Shown: piece after piece, positions 9,293 through 16,858 of the stretch | How the letters are laid out: each line of letters opens with the position of its first letter | How positions within the stretch are numbered: position 1 is the stretch's first letter | NCBI GenBank assembly: GCA_004296145.1 | Contig: SEBM01000004.1 | Coordinates: forward strand, 1-27,619 | DNA: 27,619 nt | Source: Flavobacterium sp. | Lineage (GTDB): Bacteria; Bacteroidota; Bacteroidia; Flavobacteriales; Flavobacteriaceae | Direction of reading: 5' to 3' | Translations under genes and position numbers: made by a program | Notes under the pieces: generated by a model | Databases searched by the model: none | What the model saw: only the letters and a program-made list of their open reading frames with translations | What the model was told of the DNA's origin: nothing

Positions 9293-11227
9293 TTATGGTA
9301 TGTATTGAATTGGCAGGTACAAAGTTACTTTGGTACCCGTTTTTTGTGGTTCAGAATTTAATTCGGTAATCTCAATTTTTGCCGATTTAGAAGTAATAGA
9401 TTCCATAATCTTCAAACGTTTTTTGGTAATATCCAACGCCATAGACTTATGCGCTGTAACCGAATTTTCTTTTAATATTTTAGATTCAGACAAACCGATT
9501 CCGTTATCTGTAATCGTGCAGACAAGCTGCTGATTTTGCACGTCAAAATTGACGCTGATTTTTCCTTTTCCTTCTTTTGGAACCATGCCGTGCAGAATCG
9601 CATTTTCTACAAAAGGCTGAATAAGAAGGGGAGGCAATCCCATATTGAATTCTACATTTTCAGTAGATTGAATTTCAAATTCGAATTTGTCCTCAAAACG
9701 AAGCTGTTCTAATTCGAGGTAATTCTGCAGACTTTCAATTTCCTTATCAATCGGAATCAATGAACCTTTGGAATATTCTAAAGTAAGCCGCATTAATTTC
9801 GAAAATTTAGAAAGATATTTCAAAGCCGAATCTGTTCCGTTCTGAACAATAAAACTCGAAATAGAACTCAGGCAATTAAAAACAAAATGCGGATTCATTT
9901 GCAAATGCAGTGCTTTCTGCTCATATTCGGCGACCTCTTTTTTTAGCGTCAGTTGTCGTTTTACCTGTAATCGGTTATAAATTACCAAACTTAATGCAAT
10001 GAGTAGCAATCCACCAAAAATGGAAAATACCACGAGTTGGATCTGTCTTTTATGTTCTTCAGAAAGCAGCGCTTCTTTCTTTTTGAATTCATAATTCATT
10101 TCAGCCTCGGCAAATTTTTTGTTTGTTTCCTTGTTGTTGATGCTATCGCGCGCATTTATGTAATTTTTATAATGAACCAATGCAGCTTTTGGATCATTTA
10201 AAGATTCATAAAGTTCGCTTACCAATCTTTCTGAATGAAAGGTTTGGTCGAGTACACCAATTTCTTTCGCATACGCTAAAGATTTAGTGGCGTAAGAAAG
10301 CGCTTCGGTATATTTTTGCTGTTCCTGCAATAACAATCCGATATTGAAAAGGGCATAAGAAGCACCAAATTTATTTTGGATTTCCTCGTACAAACCCAAT
10401 GATTTCTGATAATATTCAAAAGCCAATTGAGTATTATTTTGTTTTTTGTAATAATCGCCCAGATAGTTATTCAACAAAGCAAAACCACGTTTGTTAGTGT
10501 TGTTTTCAAAAGCTTTTTTTGCTTTTTCATAATAATGAATGGCATTTTTATATTCACCCAATTCAAAATAAATAACGCCAATATTGGTCAGTGTCATTGG
10601 TGTATTTTCTTCTTTAAGAGGCAATTGTATTTTATAAGCTTCTTTAAGATAATGAAGCGCTTTTGGATAATCTTGTTGGAATTTATAAATAATTCCGATG
10701 TTAATTAAGACTTTAGAAAAGCTTTTCTGGTCTTTAGCTTCCTGATATAATTTCAGCGCTTTTTCATAATTTTCTAATGCCAGAGTATTATTGCTTTGTT
10801 CCGAATAAACTACTCCGGTACTTGCGTACGAACGCGCCAAACCGCTTTTTGCCTTTTTAAAATCTGGATTTTGTCGAAGCACAATCTGAAATTCTGTTTT
10901 CGCATCCTTAAAATACTTCAGCGCTACGGCGTAATTTCCTAAAATTATAGAACCATTTCCTTTATTGACATTAGCAGTTGCCAAACCAAAATTATAATCA
11001 GTTTTAATACTGAGAAGCGCCGCTTTATTCGCAAAAAATAAAGTCGAATCCGGATTGATTTCTTTGTATAAATCGGCCAGTTTATTATAATGATTAACCT
11101 TTGCCGTATCTGCTTTTGTAATGTTCAGGACACTTTTTAAGCTGTCTATCTGAACATTCTGAGCATGATTTATTCCGCAAAACAGAATCAATACTAAGAA
11201 AAGGATTAAACGTAATTTTAGCTTCAC
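9293..11227 (-). CDS. TPR-containing LytS-type sensor histidine kinase
   Basis: The kinase has about 644 residues. The longest frame opens at a TTG at 11257, but that TTG is part of a perfect -7 promoter box (TACATTTG on the minus strand), so the GTG at 11227 is preferred; it opens straight into a signal peptide (KLKLRLILFLVLILFCGINHAQ region). A periplasmic domain of TPR repeats follows to about residue 390 (for example ALHYLKEAYKIQLP, NAIHYYEKAKKAF), then a short coiled coil, one membrane helix (QLVVFSIFGGLLLIALSLVI), and a His_kinase domain with the H-box LHLQMNPHFVFN (His447 from the GTG). The HATPase domain has the N-box PPLLIQPFVENAILHGM and the G-box DNGIGLSES. It signals to the LytTR regulator 11 bases downstream. 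The stimulus is unknown. Confidence 0.92.
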   Translation of the reverse strand: MKLKLRLILFLVLILFCGINHAQNVQIDSLKSVLNITKADTAKVNHYNKLADLYKEINPDSTLFFANKAALLSIKTDYNFGLATANVNKGNGSIILGNYAVALKYFKDAKTEFQIVLRQNPDFKKAKSGLARSYASTGVVYSEQSNNTLALENYEKALKLYQEAKDQKSFSKVLINIGIIYKFQQDYPKALHYLKEAYKIQLPLKEENTPMTLTNIGVIYFELGEYKNAIHYYEKAKKAFENNTNKRGFALLNNYLGDYYKKQNNTQLAFEYYQKSLGLYEEIQNKFGASYALFNIGLLLQEQQKYTEALSYATKSLAYAKEIGVLDQTFHSERLVSELYESLNDPKAALVHYKNYINARDSINNKETNKKFAEAEMNYEFKKKEALLSEEHKRQIQLVVFSIFGGLLLIALSLVIYNRLQVKRQLTLKKEVAEYEQKALHLQMNPHFVFNCLSSISSFIVQNGTDSALKYLSKFSKLMRLTLEYSKGSLIPIDKEIESLQNYLELEQLRFEDKFEFEIQSTENVEFNMGLPPLLIQPFVENAILHGMVPKEGKGKISVNFDVQNQQLVCTITDNGIGLSESKILKENSVTAHKSMALDITKKRLKIMESITSKSAKIEITELNSEPQKTGTKVTLYLPIQYIP

Positions 11228-11254
11228 GTGGTTTGGTTTTTGGTTGTTGTGAGA

Positions 11255-11262
11255 CAAATGTA
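11255..11262 (-). promoter_or_regulatory. Bacteroidota-type -7 box for the TPR kinase operon
   Basis: The minus strand reads TACATTTG, an exact match to TAnnTTTG, 27 bases upstream of the proposed GTG start. No TTG is present at the usual spacing; the nearest lies about 26 bases upstream. A TATGATA/TATCATA inverted repeat sits just upstream and could be an operator. Confidence 0.4.
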
Positions 11263-11434
11263 TGATATGTTTTTTAGTATCATAATATCAATTATTATTT
11301 ATGCGGTTTTGATTATTATTTGCTCGGTATGATTTATTTTAAGAATAAAACCTCATTTAAAGACCTTGTACTGCCGTTTTTACTGCTTCCAAAAAATCAT
11401 TATTTCTAGTGAGCCCGCACGTTTTCTGTTCTTC

Positions 11435-11442
11435 TACATTTG
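11435..11442 (+). promoter_or_regulatory. Candidate -7 box for the exported/TPR gene pair
   Basis: TACATTTG, an exact TAnnTTTG match, lies 27 bases before the ATG at 11470. I see no convincing -33 TTG at the usual spacing, so only the -7 element is supported. It would serve 11470-14024. Confidence 0.38.
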
Positions 11443-11469
11443 CTTTCGCTTATCTTAAAATAAACTGAT

Positions 11470-12090
11470 ATGAAAATCAGGAAACGTTGCGTAGCTATTA
11501 TTTTGGTTTTTAATGTAATAATAGTAATCGCTCAGCATAAAAAAGCGGATATGAATATGAATGAATTGCAGAACAAGAAAAAAGAAGATTTGGTACAAAT
11601 GGCTTTTGACCTGATTATTAAAGAACAGCCAAATGTAACATTTGACCCGCGTGATTTTGAAATCACTGCATGGAAAAACAATAGGGGAGTCCTGGTGAAA
11701 TTTAGAAGGATTATCAAATTTTTTCCTTTAAAAATGGCGACCGACCAAGCCATTGATTTTGATATAACAGTCAATTTAACAAACGATAAAATCCTGCCTT
11801 TTGATAACATTATTAGTACTGCTTTTTATGTTCCTACTGAGACAGATCTTAAGTCTCTTTTGTTTATAAAAGAAAAGTTTGGATTCTTTTCTTCAAATTT
11901 TGAAAATACAATCCGCGAAGGCGAAAATGATTATTTTATTGATTGTGAAAATGAATTTTCATACGGAAAATATATTCTTAACAAAAAAACAGGCGAACTC
12001 GGTCCGGCTTTACAAGGCTCTTATATGCCGGTTCCTTTTCTGATTGATGACAAAGACAAGGCCGATTTTTTAATTGAAATAAAAGAATAA
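11470..12090 (+). CDS. Exported protein of unknown function
   Basis: I do not recognise this 206-residue protein. It begins with a basic N-terminus and hydrophobic core (MKIRKRCVAIILVFNVIIVIAQ) that looks like a signal peptide, so it probably acts in the periplasm or at the envelope. The rest is mixed alpha/beta and hydrophilic, with no cysteines except near the middle (YFIDCENEF) and in the signal. Its stop codon overlaps the next start by one base (TAATG at 12088-12092), which strongly suggests translational coupling and a shared job with the membrane/TPR protein that follows. A lipoprotein is unlikely because there is no lipobox cysteine. Confidence 0.8.
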   Translation: MKIRKRCVAIILVFNVIIVIAQHKKADMNMNELQNKKKEDLVQMAFDLIIKEQPNVTFDPRDFEITAWKNNRGVLVKFRRIIKFFPLKMATDQAIDFDITVNLTNDKILPFDNIISTAFYVPTETDLKSLLFIKEKFGFFSSNFENTIREGENDYFIDCENEFSYGKYILNKKTGELGPALQGSYMPVPFLIDDKDKADFLIEIKE

Positions 12091-14024
12091 TGATACAGCA
12101 ATATAAATCTTATAAAAGAATTGATCCGGTTTATTTTAGTGGAGAAATATTTTTTCCAATCGGCCTGATGTTTGTCGCTTCGATAATAAGCTATGCATTG
12201 TTGTATGTTTTTGGGATTGGTGTAACCGTTTTTTTTAATGTTGCAATCGCCTGGATTGGTTATTTTTTTATTTATTATTATGGTAAATCCAGAGCCAGTA
12301 TTACGATAGAATTTCTTGCCGGTGTCGTTGGTATTGCTGCCCTTCTGCTATTTGCAGATTATGGGGTGTATGCTTTGGTTATGTATCAGAAAACAGGTGT
12401 GTTTCATAGTTTCTATTTTGGTATCTGGCTTTCAATCATTATCGGAAGTCCGATTGCGTATTATATCCATAAATTCAGCAAAAATTATTATGAAAGAGTT
12501 CGTTTGGCAGAAACCTATTTTAATAGTTTTTTTGGCGTTTATCACGATCGCGAATTATTGACATATATTGATTCAATTGCTTTTATAAATGCAGAAAAAA
12601 AGCGTATTTCAGATATTGAATTGCAAAATGATGTTTCTTTTTATTCAGATGAAGAATTGAGCAAAATGGAACCTTCATCAAAATACCGTCATTTGCAGCA
12701 ATCTGCTTTTTCACGTTTAATTCATATTCCGTTTGGAGCAGACAGATTTCAAATGAAATGGTATTCAATTGTTGAAGATAAATATTTTAATATCGATGTA
12801 CCTTTTCCTTTTGAAAAACTGACTTTGGAAGAAGAGAAATATCCATGGGATGAATCTAAAGCTTTAACAGGAAAAAAAACCAAACGAATGCAACTTCATC
12901 TGTACCAAAATGGAGGTTTTAAATTATATACAGATGATGTAGTTTTGCTTGAATTTTATACTAATAATGCAACAGAAATTAGTCAGAAAGAGAAAAATGA
13001 TAAAATAAAAAAGCACCGTCGTTCGCATGAATATTATAATAATGAAAATAAGTTTTCTGAACTAATAGATAAACTCAAAAATTCTGACGGAATCAGGAAA
13101 CGTTTTGAACTGCAAAATAAAAAGCCGCTTTGGAATTTGGTTTTTACCGGTTTGGAAGAACGAAATTATATTGAAATCCATGATGCTTCTTTCCAAAAAT
13201 ATAAAATTGAAAAAGAGGCTGCAGCCGAACCCGCACTCCGGTTTTTACCAAATAAACTGGTGTTTGTTTACAGAGGTTCTTCTTTGTATCCGTGGATGAA
13301 ACTGCATATAGATGCTGAAAAATTAAATGAGGTTATTGAAGAAAATAAAAGTGAAATCGAACATGATTGTATTTTGTTTTCTCTGGTTTTTCATAATGAA
13401 GCGGAAATTGAATTAATTTTTACGATTTCATTAAACGGAAAAAAAATAGTGTTTAATGATTGGGAAATTGAGGTTGATGAAAGATGGAAAAAAGAAATTG
13501 AAGATGATCAATTGGACCGAAAAGAAGAAGTTCTTAAAAGAAAACTTTTGCAGGAAGGCTGGGATTTTGTTTTCGCCAAAGATTATGATTCGGCACAAAA
13601 AAAATGTGATGAATTGATAGAAATTGATCCAAGATTTGCTTACACCTATTTTATGGAAGCCAGATTGGTCTGGTACACAAAAGGTTTTGATGCTACTCTT
13701 GCCAAAAAAGATTATTTTATTTCAAAAACACAACACGAACCAATTGCCTTAGCACTTATTTACAACAGTTATGGATGTATTCTGGATCTGGAATTACGTT
13801 ACGAAGAATCGTTGCCTTATTTTGAAAAAGCGGTGGAAATAAATCCAAAAGAACCAATTTATGTTTGTAATCTGGCCGAGATTTTTTACAAAATGCACAA
13901 TCCTAAAAAAGCACTCGAACACATTCAAAAAGCCAAATTGATGGGGTATAACTCTGCAATAATGAATGAAATTATCGAAAATAAAGGAAAAATTCCATCG
14001 ACTGAAAAAATGAAGCAAAACTAA
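12090..14024 (+). CDS. Membrane protein with C-terminal TPR repeats, function unknown
   Basis: This 644-residue protein opens with about four predicted membrane helices in residues 15-130 (FFPIGLMFVASIISYALLYV, VFFNVAIAWIGYFFIYYY, FLAGVVGIAALLLFADYGVY, FYFGIWLSIIIGSPIAYYI). A large charged soluble region of unrecognised fold follows. The last ~140 residues look like tetratricopeptide repeats (DFVFAKDYDSAQKKCDELIEI, YEESLPYFEKAVEINP, NPKKALEHIQKAKLMG). TPRs suggest a scaffold on the cytoplasmic face. The one-base overlap with the upstream exported protein implies joint function. I cannot assign a pathway; no catalytic motif is evident. Confidence 0.82.
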   Translation: MIQQYKSYKRIDPVYFSGEIFFPIGLMFVASIISYALLYVFGIGVTVFFNVAIAWIGYFFIYYYGKSRASITIEFLAGVVGIAALLLFADYGVYALVMYQKTGVFHSFYFGIWLSIIIGSPIAYYIHKFSKNYYERVRLAETYFNSFFGVYHDRELLTYIDSIAFINAEKKRISDIELQNDVSFYSDEELSKMEPSSKYRHLQQSAFSRLIHIPFGADRFQMKWYSIVEDKYFNIDVPFPFEKLTLEEEKYPWDESKALTGKKTKRMQLHLYQNGGFKLYTDDVVLLEFYTNNATEISQKEKNDKIKKHRRSHEYYNNENKFSELIDKLKNSDGIRKRFELQNKKPLWNLVFTGLEERNYIEIHDASFQKYKIEKEAAAEPALRFLPNKLVFVYRGSSLYPWMKLHIDAEKLNEVIEENKSEIEHDCILFSLVFHNEAEIELIFTISLNGKKIVFNDWEIEVDERWKKEIEDDQLDRKEEVLKRKLLQEGWDFVFAKDYDSAQKKCDELIEIDPRFAYTYFMEARLVWYTKGFDATLAKKDYFISKTQHEPIALALIYNSYGCILDLELRYEESLPYFEKAVEINPKEPIYVCNLAEIFYKMHNPKKALEHIQKAKLMGYNSAIMNEIIENKGKIPSTEKMKQN

Positions 14025-14065
14025 AAATCACTAGAAATGGTGATGTCCAATAAATGCCACACGAA

Positions 14066-14073
14066 TACATTTG
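14066..14073 (+). promoter_or_regulatory. Candidate -7 box for the small acidic gene
   Basis: TACATTTG, an exact TAnnTTTG match, lies 33 bases before the ATG at 14107 in the short gap after the TPR gene. No clear -33 TTG is seen at the normal spacing. It suggests the small gene can be expressed on its own. Confidence 0.4.
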
Positions 14074-14106
14074 CTTTATAAATAACTAATAAAAATATAA
14101 ACAGAT

Positions 14107-14499
14107 ATGGGATTAGCAGAAAAGCGTTTAGCTGAATCAATTAAAGTAGAAAAACTTCCTGCTTTTGAAGCAAAATTAAAAGACAGAGCCGGTTATGATA
14201 TCAAAGTAGATATTGACTGGAATACTTTTACAGCTTATGACGAATATCCATTATCCAGATTAGATATTGTTTTTGATGATGTAGAATCATTTGTAAAAAA
14301 AATATGTTCTGATGACATGGGAAAAGAAGCTTTGCAGGATAAAATGAAAACAATTCATTTTACAAACTCAGAGAACAATGACGATGTGAAAATGGAATTA
14401 AAAGATGATACTTTATTCCTTACAGTTCAATTGGTACAGTCTTCTTTTAATTCTCAAACCGATTCTCAGATCGCAAATTATGTAGAAGCACTTTTGTAA
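14107..14499 (+). CDS. Small acidic protein of unknown function
   Basis: This 130-residue protein has no signal peptide or membrane helix and is predicted cytoplasmic. It starts MGLAEKRLAESIKVEKLPAF and continues with alternating strands and helices rich in Asp and Glu (DIDWNTFTAYDEYPLSRLDI, ENNDDVKMELKDDTLFLTVQ). I do not recognise the family. It has its own -7 box, follows the TPR gene by 82 bases, and is closed by a strong hairpin terminator. A link with the two preceding genes is suggested by position only. Confidence 0.8.
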   Translation: MGLAEKRLAESIKVEKLPAFEAKLKDRAGYDIKVDIDWNTFTAYDEYPLSRLDIVFDDVESFVKKICSDDMGKEALQDKMKTIHFTNSENNDDVKMELKDDTLFLTVQLVQSSFNSQTDSQIANYVEALL

Positions 14500-14529
14500 T
14501 ATGTTACATTTTTTTGAATAGTAGAAAGA

Positions 14530-14563
14530 AAAAAGGGAATAGTCTGGTCGCTATTCCCTTTTT
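14530..14563. terminator. Bidirectional terminator between converging genes
   Basis: Arms AAAAAGGGAATAG (14530-14542) and CTATTCCCTTTTT (14551-14563) pair perfectly around an 8-base loop, with A and T runs on either side. It lies 30 bases after the plus-strand small gene and 20 bases beyond the minus-strand response regulator stop, so it can end transcription from both directions. Confidence 0.9.
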
Positions 14564-14583
14564 TAATTTATATAAACTGTTGA

Positions 14584-14997
14584 TTATACAGTGATTTCTG
14601 TCTCAACAATTTTTAGGATACTTTTCGGAATTTCATCAAAACCTTCTATAGAATACGGTTTAATCAAATATGCTTTTACGCCCAACTGATCGCATTTTTC
14701 TTTGTATGCCGGATTTATACTGGTCGAATATACAAAACACGGAATATGATTGATATTATCAGTATTCAGAATTTCCTGCAAAGCTTCAATACCATCTTTC
14801 AAAGGCATATTGATATCGGTAAGGATCACATCCGGAGTTTCTTTTGTGGTATCTTTTAAATAATTCAAAAGTTCTTCTCCGTTGGTTACAAGGCTAACTT
14901 TGTCAAAAAAAGGATTTTTATTGAAGGCATCGCAAATAATGTCTGCGTCATCAATATCATCTTCGGCAATAATTATATGTAAATTCATTTTTTGCAT
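14584..14997 (-). CDS. Stand-alone receiver-domain response regulator (CheY/Rcp-like)
   Basis: This 137-residue protein is a single receiver domain with no output domain. It shows the acidic pair in IIIAEDDIDDAD, the phospho-acceptor D61 in VILTDINMPLKDG, the conserved Thr/Ser position in FVYSTSIN, and the lysine in YLIKPYS. The start is the ATG at 14997; a second ATG three codons in is equally possible. It begins one base after the stop of the PAS kinase gene, its likely partner, and is the last gene of the Kai-like operon. Without an output domain it must pass its signal through protein contacts, as a phosphorelay step or by binding a target. Confidence 0.93.
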   Translation of the reverse strand: MQKMNLHIIIAEDDIDDADIICDAFNKNPFFDKVSLVTNGEELLNYLKDTTKETPDVILTDINMPLKDGIEALQEILNTDNINHIPCFVYSTSINPAYKEKCDQLGVKAYLIKPYSIEGFDEIPKSILKIVETEITV

Positions 14998-14998
14998 T

Positions 14999-16255
14999 TT
15001 ACAGGATTGAAAAATATAGATTAAATGTTGTCCCTTCGTTTACTTTGCTTTCTACAGTTATGTAACCGGAATGGTTTTCCATTATTTTTTTGCAGATGGC
15101 AAGACCAATTCCGTTTCCGGAATATTCAGTCTTAGCATGTAAACGCTGAAATATCGTAAAAATTTTAGTGAGATGGCTTTCTTCCATCCCAATACCATTA
15201 TCTTTTATTTTAACTTGTACAAACTTACGATTTTGATTAGGAATTTCCGCATTAAAATCACCAATTTGAGAAATCTGAATAACAGGCGGAATATCCGTTT
15301 TGCTATATTTGATAGCATTTGATATCAGATTAGAAAAAAGTTGTCGCATTTGTACTTTAGAAGCACGCAGCGAAGGCATTTTTCCAAACTGAATGTCCGC
15401 TTTTTTATCTGAAATTATGATTTCAAGGTCTTCTTTAACTTCAGAAATTATTTCACCTAAATTAACTTCTGTAAGCTCTTCCTGAACGGTATGAGAGGAA
15501 TAACTGACCAAATCATCGACAAGCGAATTTAATCGCAATGCTGATAATTTCATCACATTCATGGCTCTGGCATCGGCATCAATAAGATTTTCGGCGTTGA
15601 TTCTTTCGCTATACATCACAATTTTTCTCAGAGGTTCTTTAAGATCATGAGAAATTACATGAATAAATTCGCCAAGATTTTTATTGATTCTGTTTAGCTC
15701 GTTAATTTTATCTTCGAGTTCTTTTTGATGTCGGATTACGGCCTCTTCATTTTTTTTCTTTTCTGTCAAATCTGTAACAACGATACCAATTCCCTGTACT
15801 GCAGGTTCAAAATCTGTCAGGGCAATATAAGCCGGAAAAGTTTTTTTTTCATGCGTTGTATTAAATACAATTTCATGCGTTGTCAGGCCATATTTGAGCG
15901 CTTCAATAAGCGATACAAAGTTCTTTTCGTTGTTAAAGTACTCGTACAGATAGTTTCCAATTATCTTTTCGGAAGGCAAACCTACCAGTTCTGCAAAATA
16001 ATCGTTACAATATAAGATCAGACCATCTCTTGAAATACTCACAGCACCCTGCCCGAATTTTTCGATAAGAAGTCGAAATGTATAATCGGCAGTTTCTAAT
16101 GAATAAAGCTGGGGAACTCCATTGTTATTTAGCACCAATGCATCTACATCGCCATCCTTTATAGCATCAACAATACTATTTGATTCGTATAGCTGGTCTT
16201 TCAGATTGGCAATTTCAGCTAATAAGGACTCGATATTTAAATTTTTATCCTCCAA
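14999..16255 (-). CDS. PAS-domain sensor histidine kinase of the Kai-like operon
   Basis: There is no early ATG. The frame can start at a GTG at 16333, inside the second kaiB, or at a TTG at 16255, two bases after the kaiB stop. The TTG is preferred because the extra 26 residues are just the kaiB 3' end read in another frame; starting there gives about 418 residues. An N-terminal coiled-coil stretch with DAIKDGDVDALVLN leads into a PAS domain (about ISRDGLILYCNDYFAELVGL), then HisKA with the H-box VISHDLKEPLRK. HATPase motifs follow: NAIKYSK, DNGIGMEESH and GNGIGLAICKKI. It is soluble, with no membrane helix. Its place after kaiC-kaiB-kaiB suggests it reads KaiC/KaiB state and phosphorylates the receiver protein one base downstream. 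That role is inferred. Confidence 0.9.
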   Translation of the reverse strand: MEDKNLNIESLLAEIANLKDQLYESNSIVDAIKDGDVDALVLNNNGVPQLYSLETADYTFRLLIEKFGQGAVSISRDGLILYCNDYFAELVGLPSEKIIGNYLYEYFNNEKNFVSLIEALKYGLTTHEIVFNTTHEKKTFPAYIALTDFEPAVQGIGIVVTDLTEKKKNEEAVIRHQKELEDKINELNRINKNLGEFIHVISHDLKEPLRKIVMYSERINAENLIDADARAMNVMKLSALRLNSLVDDLVSYSSHTVQEELTEVNLGEIISEVKEDLEIIISDKKADIQFGKMPSLRASKVQMRQLFSNLISNAIKYSKTDIPPVIQISQIGDFNAEIPNQNRKFVQVKIKDNGIGMEESHLTKIFTIFQRLHAKTEYSGNGIGLAICKKIMENHSGYITVESKVNEGTTFNLYFSIL

Positions 16256-16257
16256 AT

Positions 16258-16557
16258 TTATTCCTTTATGTTTAAAATTCTTAAAACCTTTTCCCTGTCT
16301 GATAAATCGCCTAAAATGATTCTTTTTGGCCACGGACTTATTTTTAACAATGTCGGAATAGCAACAATCTGATGTATTACCGCTTGTTCTCTGTCGCGGC
16401 TTATATCAATAATCTCCAACTCATAATTATCTTCCAGATATGTATCGCATATCACTCGTAGATTTTCGATAGCATGTCCTGACTTAACAGACATACCGGC
16501 AACAAAAAGTATAAACTTATGTTTGGACGTACTTGTGTCATCAGACGAATTATCCAT
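16258..16557 (-). CDS. kaiB: KaiB-like protein, divergent second copy
   Basis: This 99-residue protein has a KaiB/thioredoxin-like fold. It keeps the KaiB frame: FILFVAGMSVKSGHAIENL near the N-terminus, cis-proline motif VAIPTLLK, and the end GDLSDREKVLRILNI. The loop that reads KNPQLAE in cyanobacterial KaiB is changed to SRDREQAV, and the helix following the first strand is also changed. The gene begins three bases after the first kaiB and precedes the PAS kinase. KaiB normally binds KaiC after a fold switch; whether this copy does is unknown. It could instead bind the kinase, like the KaiB-like N-terminal domain of SasA. It is clearly a paralogue and not a recent duplicate. Confidence 0.9.
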   Translation of the reverse strand: MDNSSDDTSTSKHKFILFVAGMSVKSGHAIENLRVICDTYLEDNYELEIIDISRDREQAVIHQIVAIPTLLKISPWPKRIILGDLSDREKVLRILNIKE

Positions 16558-16560
16558 TTT

Positions 16561-16857
16561 CTATGACTTTATAGGTTTGATATTTAGCCCCACAAGTACT
16601 CTTTCTTCATTAGAAAGATCACCAATAATTTTACGGATTGGCTCCGGAAATTTTCGAACTAAAGTTGGAACAGCCAAAATCTGGTCACCTTCTGCCAATT
16701 GCGGATTTTTCAGCAAATCAATAATTTCAATGCTGTATTTTCCTGCCAGATATTCTTCGGCATATTTTTTTATGTTTTCAAGTGCTTTAATCGATTTTGG
16801 CGTTTGTCCTGCTATATAAAGCAATAATTGCCATTCGGCTACAACTTCTTTTTTCAT
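16561..16857 (-). CDS. kaiB: KaiB-like protein, conserved copy
   Basis: This 98-residue protein matches cyanobacterial KaiB over nearly its whole length: LLLYIAGQTPKSIKALENI, then EIIDLLKNPQLAEGDQILAV, PTLVRKFPEPIRKIIGDLS and ERVLVGLNI. KaiB is a small metamorphic protein that binds the CI ring of KaiC. The KNPQLAE loop and the PxPxRKIIGDLS segment, both typical of the family, are retained. The ATG at 16857 lies one base after the kaiC stop codon, so the two are surely co-translated. Its tail ends soon after GLNI and is shorter than the acidic C-terminal tail of cyanobacterial KaiB. No kaiA is nearby. Confidence 0.95.
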   Translation of the reverse strand: MKKEVVAEWQLLLYIAGQTPKSIKALENIKKYAEEYLAGKYSIEIIDLLKNPQLAEGDQILAVPTLVRKFPEPIRKIIGDLSNEERVLVGLNIKPIKS

Positions 16858-16858
16858 T

